Positions 17,173-25,482 of a stretch of 64,000 nucleotides of DNA are shown piece after piece; position 1 is the first letter of the stretch, and the number at the start of each line of letters is the position of its first letter. The notes under the pieces are model-generated. The model worked only from the letters and a program-made list of their open reading frames with translations, searched no databases and had not been told where the DNA came from. This DNA comes from Lichenicoccus sp964242335 (lineage in GTDB: Bacteria; Pseudomonadota; Alphaproteobacteria; Acetobacterales; Acetobacteraceae), in contig CAXTAY010000015.1 in NCBI GenBank assembly GCA_964242335.1, positions 1 through 64,000 on the forward strand, given 5' to 3'. A program made the translations under genes and the position numbers.

Positions 17173-17571
17173 ATGGCGCGAGTCACCGTCGAAGATTGCG
17201 TCGAGAAGATCCCCAACCGCTTCGAGCTGGTCCTGCTCGCTGCCCAGCGGGCGCGGAACCTCAGCCGAGGCGAGGAGCTTACCGTCGATCGCGACAACGA
17301 CAAGAACCCGGTGGTGGCGCTGCGCGAGATCGCCGGAGAGACGATCGAAGTGGGGCGGCTGCATCAGGACCTGATCAAGTCGCTGGCCCGTGCGCCGGAG
17401 CCGGAGCCGGCCGACGAGGAGGTGCTGGACCTGATCCCGACCGACCAGAACATCTTCGGCCTGCAGGACGTCTCGGCGGAAGAGGAGGCGGCCGGCATGG
17501 GCACGGAGCTGTCGCCGGAGGATCTCGAATCGGCGATCGAAGCCGAGCTCGGCGGCCGCACGCGGCGCTAG
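17173..17571 (+). CDS. rpoZ: RNA polymerase omega subunit
   Basis: 132 residues. Omega helps beta-prime fold and contributes to ppGpp binding in proteobacterial RNA polymerase. The N-terminal ARVTVEDCVEKIPNRFELV and AAQRARNLSRG are the family signature. The C-terminal half is acidic and poorly conserved. The stringent-response gene follows 5 bp later, the usual rpoZ-spoT arrangement, which links a ppGpp target with the enzyme that makes it. Confidence 0.96.
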   Translation: MARVTVEDCVEKIPNRFELVLLAAQRARNLSRGEELTVDRDNDKNPVVALREIAGETIEVGRLHQDLIKSLARAPEPEPADEEVLDLIPTDQNIFGLQDVSAEEEAAGMGTELSPEDLESAIEAELGGRTRR

Positions 17572-17576
17572 CCGCC

Positions 17577-19958
17577 ATGCCCGTGGTGCCGGCGGCCTTC
17601 GCACCGGACGGCGCCCGCTCCACGCCCGCCACCGGGCTCGTCTCCCCGCCTGCCTCGCCGGCGATATCGTCCGGCCTTCCGGTCGGCTCGCCGCTGGCCG
17701 GGCTGCCGGCGGTCGCGGAACCGGCATCCGGCGTGCGTCCAGTCAGCTGCGAGGCGTTGATCCGCCGCGTGCGCAGCTACGATCCGGACGCCGATGTCGG
17801 GCTGATCGAGCGGGCCTTCGCCGTGGCACGCGACGCCCATGCCGCGCAGAAGCGCGACAACGGCGAGCCCTACCTGATCCATCCGCTGGCGGTGGCGGAG
17901 ATCCTCGCCGGCTTCCGTCTCGACGTCGCCTCGATCGCCACCGGTCTGCTGCACGACACGGTCGAGGATACCGGCGTCACCTACGCGATGCTGGAGTCGA
18001 AGTTCGGCCGCACCATTGCCGACCTGGTCGACGGGGTGACCAAGCTCACCCGGCTGGAGCTGCAGTCGGATCGCACCAAGCAGGCGGAGAACTTCCGCAA
18101 GCTGGTGCTGGCGATGAGCCGCGACATACGGGTGCTGATCGTCAAGCTCGCCGACCGGCTGCACAACATGCGCACCCTGCACTACGTGCAGCGCCAGGAT
18201 CGCCGCGAGCGGATCGCGCACGAGACCATGGACATCTATGCGCCGCTGGCCGGCCGCATCGGCATGGACAAGGTCAAGACCGAGCTGCAGAACCGCTCGT
18301 TCGCCGAGCTGGAGCCGGAAGCCAACTCCACCATCCAGGCGAGGCTGAACTACCTGCGCGGCCAGGGAGCGGACGTCATCGAGGAGGTGCGGCTGGAGCT
18401 GGTACGGCTGTGCCGCGGCGCCGACGTGGCACCGATCGAGGTGATGGGGCGGGAGAAGTCGCCGTTCTCGATCTGGGAGAAGATGCAGAAGCGCAACGTC
18501 GCCTTCGAGCAGCTCTCCGACATCATGGCGTTCCGCATCCTCGTGCCGACCCGCGAGGCCTGCTACGTCTCGCTCGGCGCGGTGCACGGCGCCTACTCGG
18601 TGATCGCCGGACGCTTCAAGGACTACATCTCGACGCCCAAGGCGAACGGCTACCAGAGCCTGCATACCGGCGTGACCCTGCGCCATCCGCGCAACCAGAA
18701 GATCGAGGTGCAGATCCGCACCCCGGAGATGCACGACGTCGCCGAGAACGGCGTCGCCTCGCACTGGGTCTACAAGGATGCCCCCGGCGACGAGCAGGAC
18801 CTGCCGGGAAGCTCCGGCATCGGCTCCGTGGTCAGCAGCCTGCGCCGGATGCGCTGGGTGCAGGACCTGCTCGAGATCATCGAGAATTCCGCGGCCCCCG
18901 ACGAGTTCCTCGAGAACACCAAGCTCGAGCTCTACCAGGACCAGGTGTTCTGCTTCACGCCGAAGGGGCAGCTGATCCAGCTGCCGCGGGGAGCGACGCC
19001 GGTCGATTTCGCCTACGCCGTGCACAGCCAGGTCGGCGACGGCTGCGTCGGCGCCAAGGTGAACGGCCGGCTGATGCCGCTGCGCCACGAGCTGCAGAAC
19101 GGCGACCAGGTCGAGATCATGACCGCGCGCGGCGGCACGCCCTCGCCGTCGTGGGAGCGCTTCGTCGTCACCGGCAAGGCACGCGCCCGCATCCGCCGGC
19201 ACCTCGCCCAGCAGCAGCGCGAGACGCACCTCGATGCCGGGCGCGCCGCTCTCGCCAAGGCGTTCCGACAGGAGGGCGTGGACGGCTCCGAGAAGGTGCT
19301 GGACGGCGCCCTGAAGGGACTGAAATGCGCGACCCGCGACGATCTCTACGTCGCGGTCGGCAACGGCAACCTGGCACCGCGCGACGTGGTCCAGGCCGCC
19401 TACCCGGAACTTCGCCACGGCGCGCGGGCGCCGCGGATGATCCCGAGCCTGCCGCGCCCGCCGCACGGTCGCGGCGCGCCTGCGGACGGCGCCGGCGGGA
19501 TGGCGCTGGTCGGACTGGGCTCCGGCATCTCGGTGCACTTCGCCGGCTGCTGCCATCCGCTGCCCGGCGACAAGATCCTGGGCATCGTGGCCCAGGGCAA
19601 GGGCATCACCGTGCACACCGCCGGCTGCCAGACGCTGGACAGCTTCGCCGCGACCCCGGAACGCTTCATGGACGTGGACTGGGACTACGACTCGATCGGC
19701 CGCGGCGCCAGCACCGAGACCCATGTCGGGCGGGTCAGCGTCATCGCCGCCAACGAGCCGTCGATCCTGGCGACCCTGACCAACACCGCGGCCAAGCATG
19801 ACGGCACCGTGGTCAACCTGAAGATCGTCAACCGGCAGCTGGACTTCATGGAGATCCTGGTCGACGTGGAGGTGCGCGACCTGCGCCACCTCTCCACCGT
19901 GATCGCGGGGCTGCGCGGCGCCAGCGGCATCACCCAGGTGGAGCGGGCGAAGGCGTGA
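17577..19958 (+). CDS. spoT: Bifunctional (p)ppGpp synthetase/hydrolase (RelA/SpoT homologue)
   Basis: 793 residues. An HD hydrolase domain has LIHPLAVAEIL and LLHDTVEDTG (His-Asp near 124). The synthetase domain has GREKSPFSIWEKM, SDIMAFRI and TPKANGYQSLHTGV near 355. A TGS domain begins near 459 (VFCFTPKGQL) and a C-terminal ACT domain carries EILVDVEVRDLRHL. With both catalytic sites intact it should make and degrade the alarmone. The ATG at 17577, 5 bp after rpoZ, is chosen; residues 1-55 are Pro/Ala-rich and not conserved. A zinc-finger-like FAGCCHPLPGD lies before ACT. Confidence 0.95.
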   Translation: MPVVPAAFAPDGARSTPATGLVSPPASPAISSGLPVGSPLAGLPAVAEPASGVRPVSCEALIRRVRSYDPDADVGLIERAFAVARDAHAAQKRDNGEPYLIHPLAVAEILAGFRLDVASIATGLLHDTVEDTGVTYAMLESKFGRTIADLVDGVTKLTRLELQSDRTKQAENFRKLVLAMSRDIRVLIVKLADRLHNMRTLHYVQRQDRRERIAHETMDIYAPLAGRIGMDKVKTELQNRSFAELEPEANSTIQARLNYLRGQGADVIEEVRLELVRLCRGADVAPIEVMGREKSPFSIWEKMQKRNVAFEQLSDIMAFRILVPTREACYVSLGAVHGAYSVIAGRFKDYISTPKANGYQSLHTGVTLRHPRNQKIEVQIRTPEMHDVAENGVASHWVYKDAPGDEQDLPGSSGIGSVVSSLRRMRWVQDLLEIIENSAAPDEFLENTKLELYQDQVFCFTPKGQLIQLPRGATPVDFAYAVHSQVGDGCVGAKVNGRLMPLRHELQNGDQVEIMTARGGTPSPSWERFVVTGKARARIRRHLAQQQRETHLDAGRAALAKAFRQEGVDGSEKVLDGALKGLKCATRDDLYVAVGNGNLAPRDVVQAAYPELRHGARAPRMIPSLPRPPHGRGAPADGAGGMALVGLGSGISVHFAGCCHPLPGDKILGIVAQGKGITVHTAGCQTLDSFAATPERFMDVDWDYDSIGRGASTETHVGRVSVIAANEPSILATLTNTAAKHDGTVVNLKIVNRQLDFMEILVDVEVRDLRHLSTVIAGLRGASGITQVERAKA

Positions 19959-19983
19959 CGCGATCGCGACAGGCCGGCCGGCC

Positions 19984-20403
19984 ATGATGATCGGCCTCGG
20001 CTCCGACCTGTGCGACATCAGGCGGATCGAGAAGGTGATGGCGGCGCACGGCGAGCGCTTCCTGCACCGCGTGTTCACCGCCGAGGAGCGCGCGCGTGCG
20101 GAGCGCCGCACCGGGGCGCTGCGCCCTGCGACCTACGCCAAGCGCTGGGCGGCCAAGGAAGCCTGCGCCAAGGCGCTCGGCACCGGCTTCGCGCAAGGCG
20201 TGTTCCACTCCGACATGGGGGTGGTGAACCTGCCGGACGGCCAGCCGACGCTGGTGCTCACCGGCGGCGCGCTGGTCCGCCTGCGCGCCTTGATGCCGCC
20301 GGGGATGCACCCGGCACTGCTGGTCAGCATCAGCGACGAGCATCCATACGCCTTCGCCCAGGTCATCATCACCGCACTTCCGGACGGACGGGCGATCTCC
20401 TGA
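19984..20403 (+). CDS. acpS: Holo-[acyl-carrier-protein] synthase
   Basis: 139 residues. It transfers the 4'-phosphopantetheine arm of CoA to acyl carrier protein. Signature elements are IGLGSDLCDIRRIEKV at the N-terminus (Mg-binding Asp), RVFTAEERARA and KRWAAKEACAKALGTGF (Mg-binding Glu, catalytic region). The C-terminal SISDEHPYAFAQVII completes the fold. There are two consecutive ATG codons at 19984 and 19987. The gene follows spoT by 25 bp; a 158-bp gap with a candidate promoter separates it from lepB. Confidence 0.95.
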   Translation: MMIGLGSDLCDIRRIEKVMAAHGERFLHRVFTAEERARAERRTGALRPATYAKRWAAKEACAKALGTGFAQGVFHSDMGVVNLPDGQPTLVLTGGALVRLRALMPPGMHPALLVSISDEHPYAFAQVIITALPDGRAIS

Positions 20404-20411
20404 GCCCGTGC

Positions 20412-20440
20412 TTGACACGCCATCACCCGGTCGGCTTGAT
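20412..20440 (+). promoter_or_regulatory. Candidate promoter for lepB
   Basis: TTGACA (20412-20417) is a perfect -35 hexamer. Seventeen bases later is CTTGAT (20435-20440), a weak -10. The pair lies in the acpS-lepB gap, about 120 bp before the lepB start. Confidence 0.4.
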
Positions 20441-20471
20441 CCGCCGGCGCCACGGACCCCCGCGGCCCTTT

Positions 20472-20513
20472 CCCGGTCCGGCGGTCCCGGTTCGGCGACC
20501 CCGGTTCAGCGCG
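20472..20513. repeat. 14-bp imperfect tandem repeat, three copies
   Basis: Copies at 20472-20485, 20486-20499 and 20500-20513 all begin CCCGGTYC and differ at a few later bases. The array lies in the acpS-lepB intergenic gap downstream of the candidate promoter, so it would fall in the lepB leader. Confidence 0.65.
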
Positions 20514-20561
20514 ATCGCGACCGGCTGATGCGGATGCCAGCACGATGACCAGAAGCGAACC

Positions 20562-21380
20562 ATGACGATCGGCAAGTCCTCCGACAGCAAGCAGGCGGCG
20601 AAGCCACGCGGCAAGACCGCGACGGCGCGCTCCGGTGCCTGGGAGCTGCTGCGCACCCTGGTCTATGCCGGCCTGATCGCCATCGTGGTGCGAACCTTCC
20701 TGTTCGAGTCCTTCAACATCCCGTCCGGCTCGATGATCCCGACGCTGCTGGTCGGCGACTACCTTTTCGTCTCCAAGTACGAGTACGGCTATTCGCGCTT
20801 CTCGCTGCCGCTCTCGCCCGACCTGTTCGACGGCCGCGTGCTCGGCCACCTGCCGCATCGCGGCGACGTGGCGGTGTTCCGCTTCACCCAGGACACCTCG
20901 ATCGACTACATCAAGCGCATCGTCGGCCTGCCCGGCGACCACGTGCGGATGCAGGGCGGCGAGCTCTACGTCAACGACGCCCTGGTGCCGCGCGACGACC
21001 TCGGCGACACCGTGGCGTCAGACGAGAACGGCACCCGCATGCAGGGTCGTCGCTACGAGGAGCGCCTTCCCGGCAGCGCCGGGCGCGGCCCGGTCGCGCA
21101 CCAGATCATGAAGCTGACCAGCGAGGGCCAGTACAACAACACCCCGGACTACCTCGTGCCGAGCGGCTACTTCTTCGCCATGGGCGACAACCGCGACGAC
21201 AGCGCCGACAGCCGGTTCATGGGCACGGAGTCCGACGATCTCGGCTTCGTGCCGATCCAGAACCTGGTCGGCCATGCCAAGTTCATCTTCTTCTCGGTGG
21301 ATGCCACGCATCCGCTGTGGGAGGTCTGGGAGTGGCCGCAGGAGATACGCTGGCAGCGCATCCTCGAATGGGTGCGCTAG
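20562..21380 (+). CDS. lepB: Signal peptidase I
   Basis: 272 residues. It removes signal peptides from exported proteins at the outer face of the inner membrane. A basic Lys/Arg-rich N-tail (1-25) is followed by one membrane helix (residues ~30-48). The catalytic Ser is in NIPSGSMIPTLLVGD and the catalytic Lys in SIDYIKRIVGLPGDHV. The box E motif is GYFFAMGDNRDDSADSR. It is the first of a lepB-rnc-era set and overlaps the probable rnc start by 13 bp. Confidence 0.96.
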   Translation: MTIGKSSDSKQAAKPRGKTATARSGAWELLRTLVYAGLIAIVVRTFLFESFNIPSGSMIPTLLVGDYLFVSKYEYGYSRFSLPLSPDLFDGRVLGHLPHRGDVAVFRFTQDTSIDYIKRIVGLPGDHVRMQGGELYVNDALVPRDDLGDTVASDENGTRMQGRRYEERLPGSAGRGPVAHQIMKLTSEGQYNNTPDYLVPSGYFFAMGDNRDDSADSRFMGTESDDLGFVPIQNLVGHAKFIFFSVDATHPLWEVWEWPQEIRWQRILEWVR

Positions 21381-22171
21381 CCGTGCAGGCGGCCGATGAT
21401 CCACGCCAGGATGATCCACGCCAGGATGATCCACGCCAGGATGATCCATGCCAGGATGATCCACGACGCCGGATCGAGGCGCTGCTCGGCCGGCCGTTCG
21501 CCCGCCCGGAGCTGCTGCGCGAGGCGCTGACCCATCGCTCGGCCGCGCACGAGAGCCGCCAGCGGCCCAGGTCCGCGCCGGCCCGCGGCATGCCGGCCGC
21601 CGCGGCGAGCCGGTCGAACGAGCGGCTCGAGTTCATCGGCGACCGCGTGCTCGGGCTGCTGATGGCCGAGTGGCTGATCGAGCGCTTCCCCGACGAGCAG
21701 GAGGGCGAGCTCGGCCCGCGCCACGCCTACCTGGTCTCCCGTCCGGTGCTGGCGCGCATCGCCGAGCAGGTCGGGCTGGCCGCCGCGCTGGACGTGGCGC
21801 CGCACGAGGCGCGCGCCGGCATACGGCAGGCCGCCAACGTGCTCGCCGACGCGATCGAGGCGGTGCTGGGGGCGGCCTATCTCGATGGCGGGCTGGAGGC
21901 GGCGCGACACTTCGTCCGCGCCGCCTGGCACGAGGCGATGGTCGGCCAGGCGCTGCCGCCGAAGGACCCCAAAACGGCGCTGCAGGAATGGCTGCTCGGG
22001 CGCGGCATGCCGCTGCCGGCCTATGCCTTGGAGTCCGCCGAGGGACCCTCGCACGCGCCGCGCTTCGTCATCCGGGTGGAGGCCTCCGGCCGGGCCGGCA
22101 CCGGTGCCGCCGGGAGCAAGCGCGCCGCCGAGAGTGCGGCCGCCGCGGCGCTGCTGCGGCAGCTGCTGTGA
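21368..22171 (+). CDS. rnc: Ribonuclease III
   Basis: 267 residues. It cleaves double-stranded RNA in rRNA maturation and mRNA turnover. The catalytic signature is NERLEFIGDRVLGLL, with the second acidic cluster in VLADAIEAVLGAAYLDGG. A double-stranded-RNA-binding domain occupies the C-terminal third (TALQEWLLGRGMPLPAY to the end). The N-terminal ~35 residues are unusual: a tandem DDPRQ pentapeptide encoded by a 15-bp repeat. The ATG at 21368 overlaps lepB; a GTG at 21383, just after the lepB stop, is an equally good start. The 3' end overlaps era as GTGA. Confidence 0.93.
   Translation: MGALAVQAADDPRQDDPRQDDPRQDDPCQDDPRRRIEALLGRPFARPELLREALTHRSAAHESRQRPRSAPARGMPAAAASRSNERLEFIGDRVLGLLMAEWLIERFPDEQEGELGPRHAYLVSRPVLARIAEQVGLAAALDVAPHEARAGIRQAANVLADAIEAVLGAAYLDGGLEAARHFVRAAWHEAMVGQALPPKDPKTALQEWLLGRGMPLPAYALESAEGPSHAPRFVIRVEASGRAGTGAAGSKRAAESAAAAALLRQLL
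21395..21469. repeat. 15-bp tandem repeat inside the 5' end of rnc
   Basis: Units of GATGATCCACGCCAG occur at 21395-21409, 21410-21424, 21425-21439 and 21440-21454 (one C-to-T change in the fourth), followed by a decayed fifth from 21455. Each unit encodes five residues in the rnc frame, so copy-number change would keep the frame. Confidence 0.95.
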
Positions 22172-23103
22172 CCGGGACGCGCTGCGGCTTCGTCGCCATC
22201 GTCGGCGCGCCGAACGCCGGCAAGTCGACGCTGCTGAACCGCCTCGCCGGCGCCAAGCTGTCGATCGTCAGCCCCAAGGCGCAGACCACCCGCTTCCGGG
22301 TCATCGGTATCCTGATGCACGACGTCAGGCCGGCGCCGGACGTGCCGGCGGCGCGCGCGCAGATCCTGCTGGTCGACACCCCCGGCATCTTCCGGCCGAA
22401 ACGCAAGCTGGACCGCGCCATGGTCGCGGCCGCCTGGACCGGCTCCGACGATGCCGACCTCACCCTGGTGCTGGTCGATGCCCGCGCCGGCCTGACCGAG
22501 GGCGTGCACGACATCGCCGCCCGGCTCGGCGAGCAGGCCGCGGGGGCGCGCCGGCTGTGGCTGGTGCTGAACAAGACCGACCTGGTGCCGCGACCGCGCC
22601 TGCTGCCGCTGACCGCGGCGCTGACCGGGCTGCTGGCCGCCGAGCGCACGCTGATGGTGAGCGCGCGCTCCGGCGAGGGCCTGGACGACCTGCTCGACGG
22701 GCTGGCGGCGGCGGTGCCCCAGGGCCCCTATCTCTATCCCGAGGACGACCTCACCGACCTGCCGGACCGGCTGCTCGCGGCCGAGATGGTGCGCGAGCAG
22801 ATCTTCCTGCAGACCCACGAGGAGGTGCCGTACGCGGCCACCGTGGAGACCGAGAGCTTCCGCGAGCAGCCGGACGGCTCGGTGCGGATCGAGGCCACGA
22901 TCTACGTGTCGCGCGCCGGCCACAAGGGCATCCTGATCGGCGACAAGGGCGCGCGCATCAAGATGATCGGCGAGCGGGCGCGGCACGGGCTCGCCGCCCT
23001 GCTGGAGCGGCCCTGCCACCTGTTCCTCAACGTCAAGGAGCGCGCTGGCTGGGACGAGGAGCGGGCGCGGCTGCGCGCGATCGGGCTCGACGAGTCCTCG
23101 TAG
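22168..23103 (+). CDS. era: GTPase Era
   Basis: 311 residues. Era is a 16S-rRNA-binding GTPase for small-subunit assembly. G1 is GAPNAGKSTLLN, G2 lies in SPKAQTTRFRV, G3 is VDTPGI and G4 is LNKTDL. The C-terminal KH domain has GHKGILIGDKGARIKMIG. The start is a GTG whose bases overlap the rnc stop as GTGA. A short insertion after G2 (about residues 52-60) is Pro/Ala-rich and not typical of E. coli Era. Confidence 0.95.
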   Translation: MTGTRCGFVAIVGAPNAGKSTLLNRLAGAKLSIVSPKAQTTRFRVIGILMHDVRPAPDVPAARAQILLVDTPGIFRPKRKLDRAMVAAAWTGSDDADLTLVLVDARAGLTEGVHDIAARLGEQAAGARRLWLVLNKTDLVPRPRLLPLTAALTGLLAAERTLMVSARSGEGLDDLLDGLAAAVPQGPYLYPEDDLTDLPDRLLAAEMVREQIFLQTHEEVPYAATVETESFREQPDGSVRIEATIYVSRAGHKGILIGDKGARIKMIGERARHGLAALLERPCHLFLNVKERAGWDEERARLRAIGLDESS

Positions 23104-23143
23104 CAGGTGGCAGCAAGACGAGGGGCGTTGCCGCTTGAACCCC

Positions 23144-23164
23144 CTCGAGGGCGGAGCCCTCGAG
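23144..23164. terminator. Hairpin between era and pyrH
   Basis: CTCGAGGGC (23144-23152) pairs perfectly with 23156-23164 across a 3-nt loop, 40 bp after the era stop. No T-run follows, so it is at best a weak or Rho-assisted terminator. It may instead be a dispersed palindromic element. Confidence 0.4.
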
Positions 23165-23280
23165 ATCCATCAGCCAGGGGGAGGCCGGGCAGCGCCGCGT
23201 CCCGGATGCTGCCTCGCACCCTTGTCCGGCCCGGGTGCGCGCTTTATGACAGGCCGCGGCACAGCGGGAAGGCCGGGCGC

Positions 23281-24003
23281 ATGGCAGAGAACCTCTACAA
23301 GCGCGTGCTGCTCAAGGTCTCCGGCGAGGCGCTGATGGGCTCCGGCAGCTACGGGCTCGATCCGCAGACGCTGAGCGCCATCGCCGCCGACGTGCGCGAC
23401 GTCTTCGAGGCCGGCGCCGAGGTCTGCCTGGTGATCGGCGGCGGCAACATCTTCCGCGGCATCGCGGCCGCGGCGCGCGGCATGGATCGCGCCCAGGGCG
23501 ACTATGCCGGCATGCTGGCCACCGTCATCAACGCGCTGTCGATGCAGAGCACCCTGGAGCGCATCGGCGTGCCGACGCGGGTGATGTCGGCGATCCAGAT
23601 GTCGAGCATCGCCGAGCCGTACATACGCAGGCGGGCGATGCGGCACATGGAGAAGCGCCGCCTGGTGATCTTCGCCGCCGGCACCGGCAACCCGTTCTTC
23701 ACCACCGATACCGCGGCGGCACTGCGCGCCGCCGAGATGGAGTGCGACGCGCTGTTCAAGGGCACCCAGGTGGACGGGGTGTACTCGGCCGACCCGCGCC
23801 TGCAGCCGGACGCGATCCGCTACGAGGAGCTTTCCTACCTCGACGTGCTGTCCCAGGACCTCAACGTCATGGACGCCTCGGCGATCAGCCTGGCGCGCGA
23901 GAACAAGCTGCCGATCATCGTGTTCAACATCCACGCCCCGGGGGCGTTCGCCCAGGTGATGCGCGGGCAGGGGCCGTTCACGCGCATTGTCGAGCGCCAG
24001 TGA
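23281..24003 (+). CDS. pyrH: UMP kinase
   Basis: 240 residues of the hexameric bacterial amino-acid-kinase-fold UMP kinase, which phosphorylates UMP to UDP. Motifs are VLLKVSGEALMGSGSYG, VIGGGNIFRGIAAAARGMDR, GTGNPFFTTDTAAALRA and KGTQVDGVYSADPR. The ATG at 23281 yields the standard start; an open frame continues upstream to 23107 but has no family similarity. First of the pyrH-frr-uppS-cdsA-dxr-rseP-bamA run. Confidence 0.96.
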   Translation: MAENLYKRVLLKVSGEALMGSGSYGLDPQTLSAIAADVRDVFEAGAEVCLVIGGGNIFRGIAAAARGMDRAQGDYAGMLATVINALSMQSTLERIGVPTRVMSAIQMSSIAEPYIRRRAMRHMEKRRLVIFAAGTGNPFFTTDTAAALRAAEMECDALFKGTQVDGVYSADPRLQPDAIRYEELSYLDVLSQDLNVMDASAISLARENKLPIIVFNIHAPGAFAQVMRGQGPFTRIVERQ

Positions 24004-24095
24004 ACGCGCGACGAATGGAGCGGCGACGCATGACGCGAGGGTCCGGCGAGCGCGACGGCGGTCACGCGCTGCGCCGCAACCGGAGGAGGTAGGCC

Positions 24096-24662
24096 TTGGC
24101 CGCAGACTTGACCACGCTGAAGGAAGACCTGACCCGGCGCATGGACGGCGCACTGGAGACGCTGCGCCGCGACTTCACCGGCCTGCGCTCCGGCCGCGCC
24201 AGCCCCGCCCTGCTCGAGCCGGTGCGCGTCGAGGCCTATGGCGGCGAGGTGCCGATCACCCAGGTCGGCACCATCGCGGTGCCGGAGAGCCGGATGATCA
24301 CGGTGCAGGTCTGGGACCGCTCGCTGACCGGGGCGGTGGAGCGCGCGATCCGCGACTCCGGGCTCGGGCTGAACCCGTCCGCGGACGGGCAGGTGGTGCG
24401 GGTGCCGATCCCGCAGCTCACCGCCGAGCGCCGGGTCGAGCTGGCCCGCGCCGCCGGCCGCTACGCCGAGAACGCGAAGATCTCGGTGCGCGGCGTGCGC
24501 CGCGACGGCATGGACCAGATCAAGGGGTTCGAGAAGAAGGGCGAGATCAGCGAGGACGACGTCGTCGGCTGGTCCGCCGAGGTGCAGAAGCTAACGGACT
24601 CCTACGTCAAGCGTATTGATGATAACTTTGCGGACAAGGAACGAGAAATCAAACAGGTCTGA
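24096..24662 (+). CDS. frr: Ribosome recycling factor
   Basis: 188 residues. With EF-G it splits post-termination ribosomes. Conserved features are FTGLRSGRASPALLEPV, GTIAVPESRMITVQVWD and RRDGMDQIKGFEKKGEISEDD in the long three-helix bundle. The start is TTG at 24096 with a strong GGAGGAGG upstream, so the rare start is well supported. uppS begins 4 bp after the stop. Confidence 0.95.
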   Translation: MAADLTTLKEDLTRRMDGALETLRRDFTGLRSGRASPALLEPVRVEAYGGEVPITQVGTIAVPESRMITVQVWDRSLTGAVERAIRDSGLGLNPSADGQVVRVPIPQLTAERRVELARAAGRYAENAKISVRGVRRDGMDQIKGFEKKGEISEDDVVGWSAEVQKLTDSYVKRIDDNFADKEREIKQV

Positions 24663-24666
24663 GGCC

Positions 24667-25482
24667 TTGGACAACAGCGAACCCATCGAGGTCGAGCGAT
24701 TGGACAGCCTGCCCGCCGACCAGGATCCGTCGCGGGACGGCGCCCAGCCCAAACGCTGTCCTCCCGAACTGCGGCCGCAGGGGCTACCGCGTCACGTCGC
24801 CGTGATCATGGACGGCAATGGTCGCTGGGCGGCGGCACGGCGGCTGCCGCGCCTCGCCGGCCACCGCGCCGGCGCCCAGGCGGTGCGGCGATGCATCCAG
24901 GCGGCGATGCAGAGCGGCGTCGAGTGGCTGACGCTGTACGCGTTCTCGTCGGAGAACTGGCGCCGGCCGGCGGAGGAGGTCACCGACCTCACCGGGCTGT
25001 TGCGGCACTACCTGCGTCACGAACTGGCCGAGCTGCACCGCGAGGGTGTGCGGCTGCGCGTGATCGGCGAGCGCGAGCGCTTCGACCACGACATGCGCGC
25101 CGAGTTCGAGCGCGCCGAGCGGCTCACCGTCGGCAACACCCGGCTCAACCTGATGGTGGCGCTGTCCTATGGCGGCCGCTCCGACATCCTGCATGCGTCG
25201 CTGCGGCTGGCCAGGGCGGTACGGGCCGGGCTGGTTGACCCCGACCTCACCGACGAGGCCGGTTTCGCGCGCTTCCTCAGCACCGACGGCATTCCGGACC
25301 CAGACCTGATGGTGCGCACGAGCGGCGAGTTCCGGCTGTCGAACTTCCTGCTCTGGCAGGCGGCCTACGCCGAGCTGGTGTTCCTGGACGTGCTGTGGCC
25401 CGACTTCGGACCGACCCACTTCGCCGACGCGCTGGATCGCTACGCCCGTCGCGACCGTCGCTTCGGTGCGCGTCCTGGCTGA
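24667..25482 (+). CDS. uppS: Undecaprenyl diphosphate synthase
   Basis: 271 residues. The cis-prenyltransferase makes the C55 lipid carrier for peptidoglycan and O-antigen. Motifs are HVAVIMDGNGRWAAAR (catalytic Asp), TLYAFSSENWRRP, GGRSDI and the C-terminal RTSGEFRLSNFLLWQ. The N-terminal ~40 residues are variable. The TTG at 24667, just after the frr stop, is the most likely start; an earlier in-frame ATG at 24616 lies inside frr. The 3' end overlaps cdsA by 17 bp. Confidence 0.93.
   Translation: MDNSEPIEVERLDSLPADQDPSRDGAQPKRCPPELRPQGLPRHVAVIMDGNGRWAAARRLPRLAGHRAGAQAVRRCIQAAMQSGVEWLTLYAFSSENWRRPAEEVTDLTGLLRHYLRHELAELHREGVRLRVIGERERFDHDMRAEFERAERLTVGNTRLNLMVALSYGGRSDILHASLRLARAVRAGLVDPDLTDEAGFARFLSTDGIPDPDLMVRTSGEFRLSNFLLWQAAYAELVFLDVLWPDFGPTHFADALDRYARRDRRFGARPG

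Noticed and set aside
13011..21469. CRISPR array at either tandem repeat (13011 or 21395)
   Set aside because: The copies are directly adjacent, with no unique spacers, and no cas genes are present.
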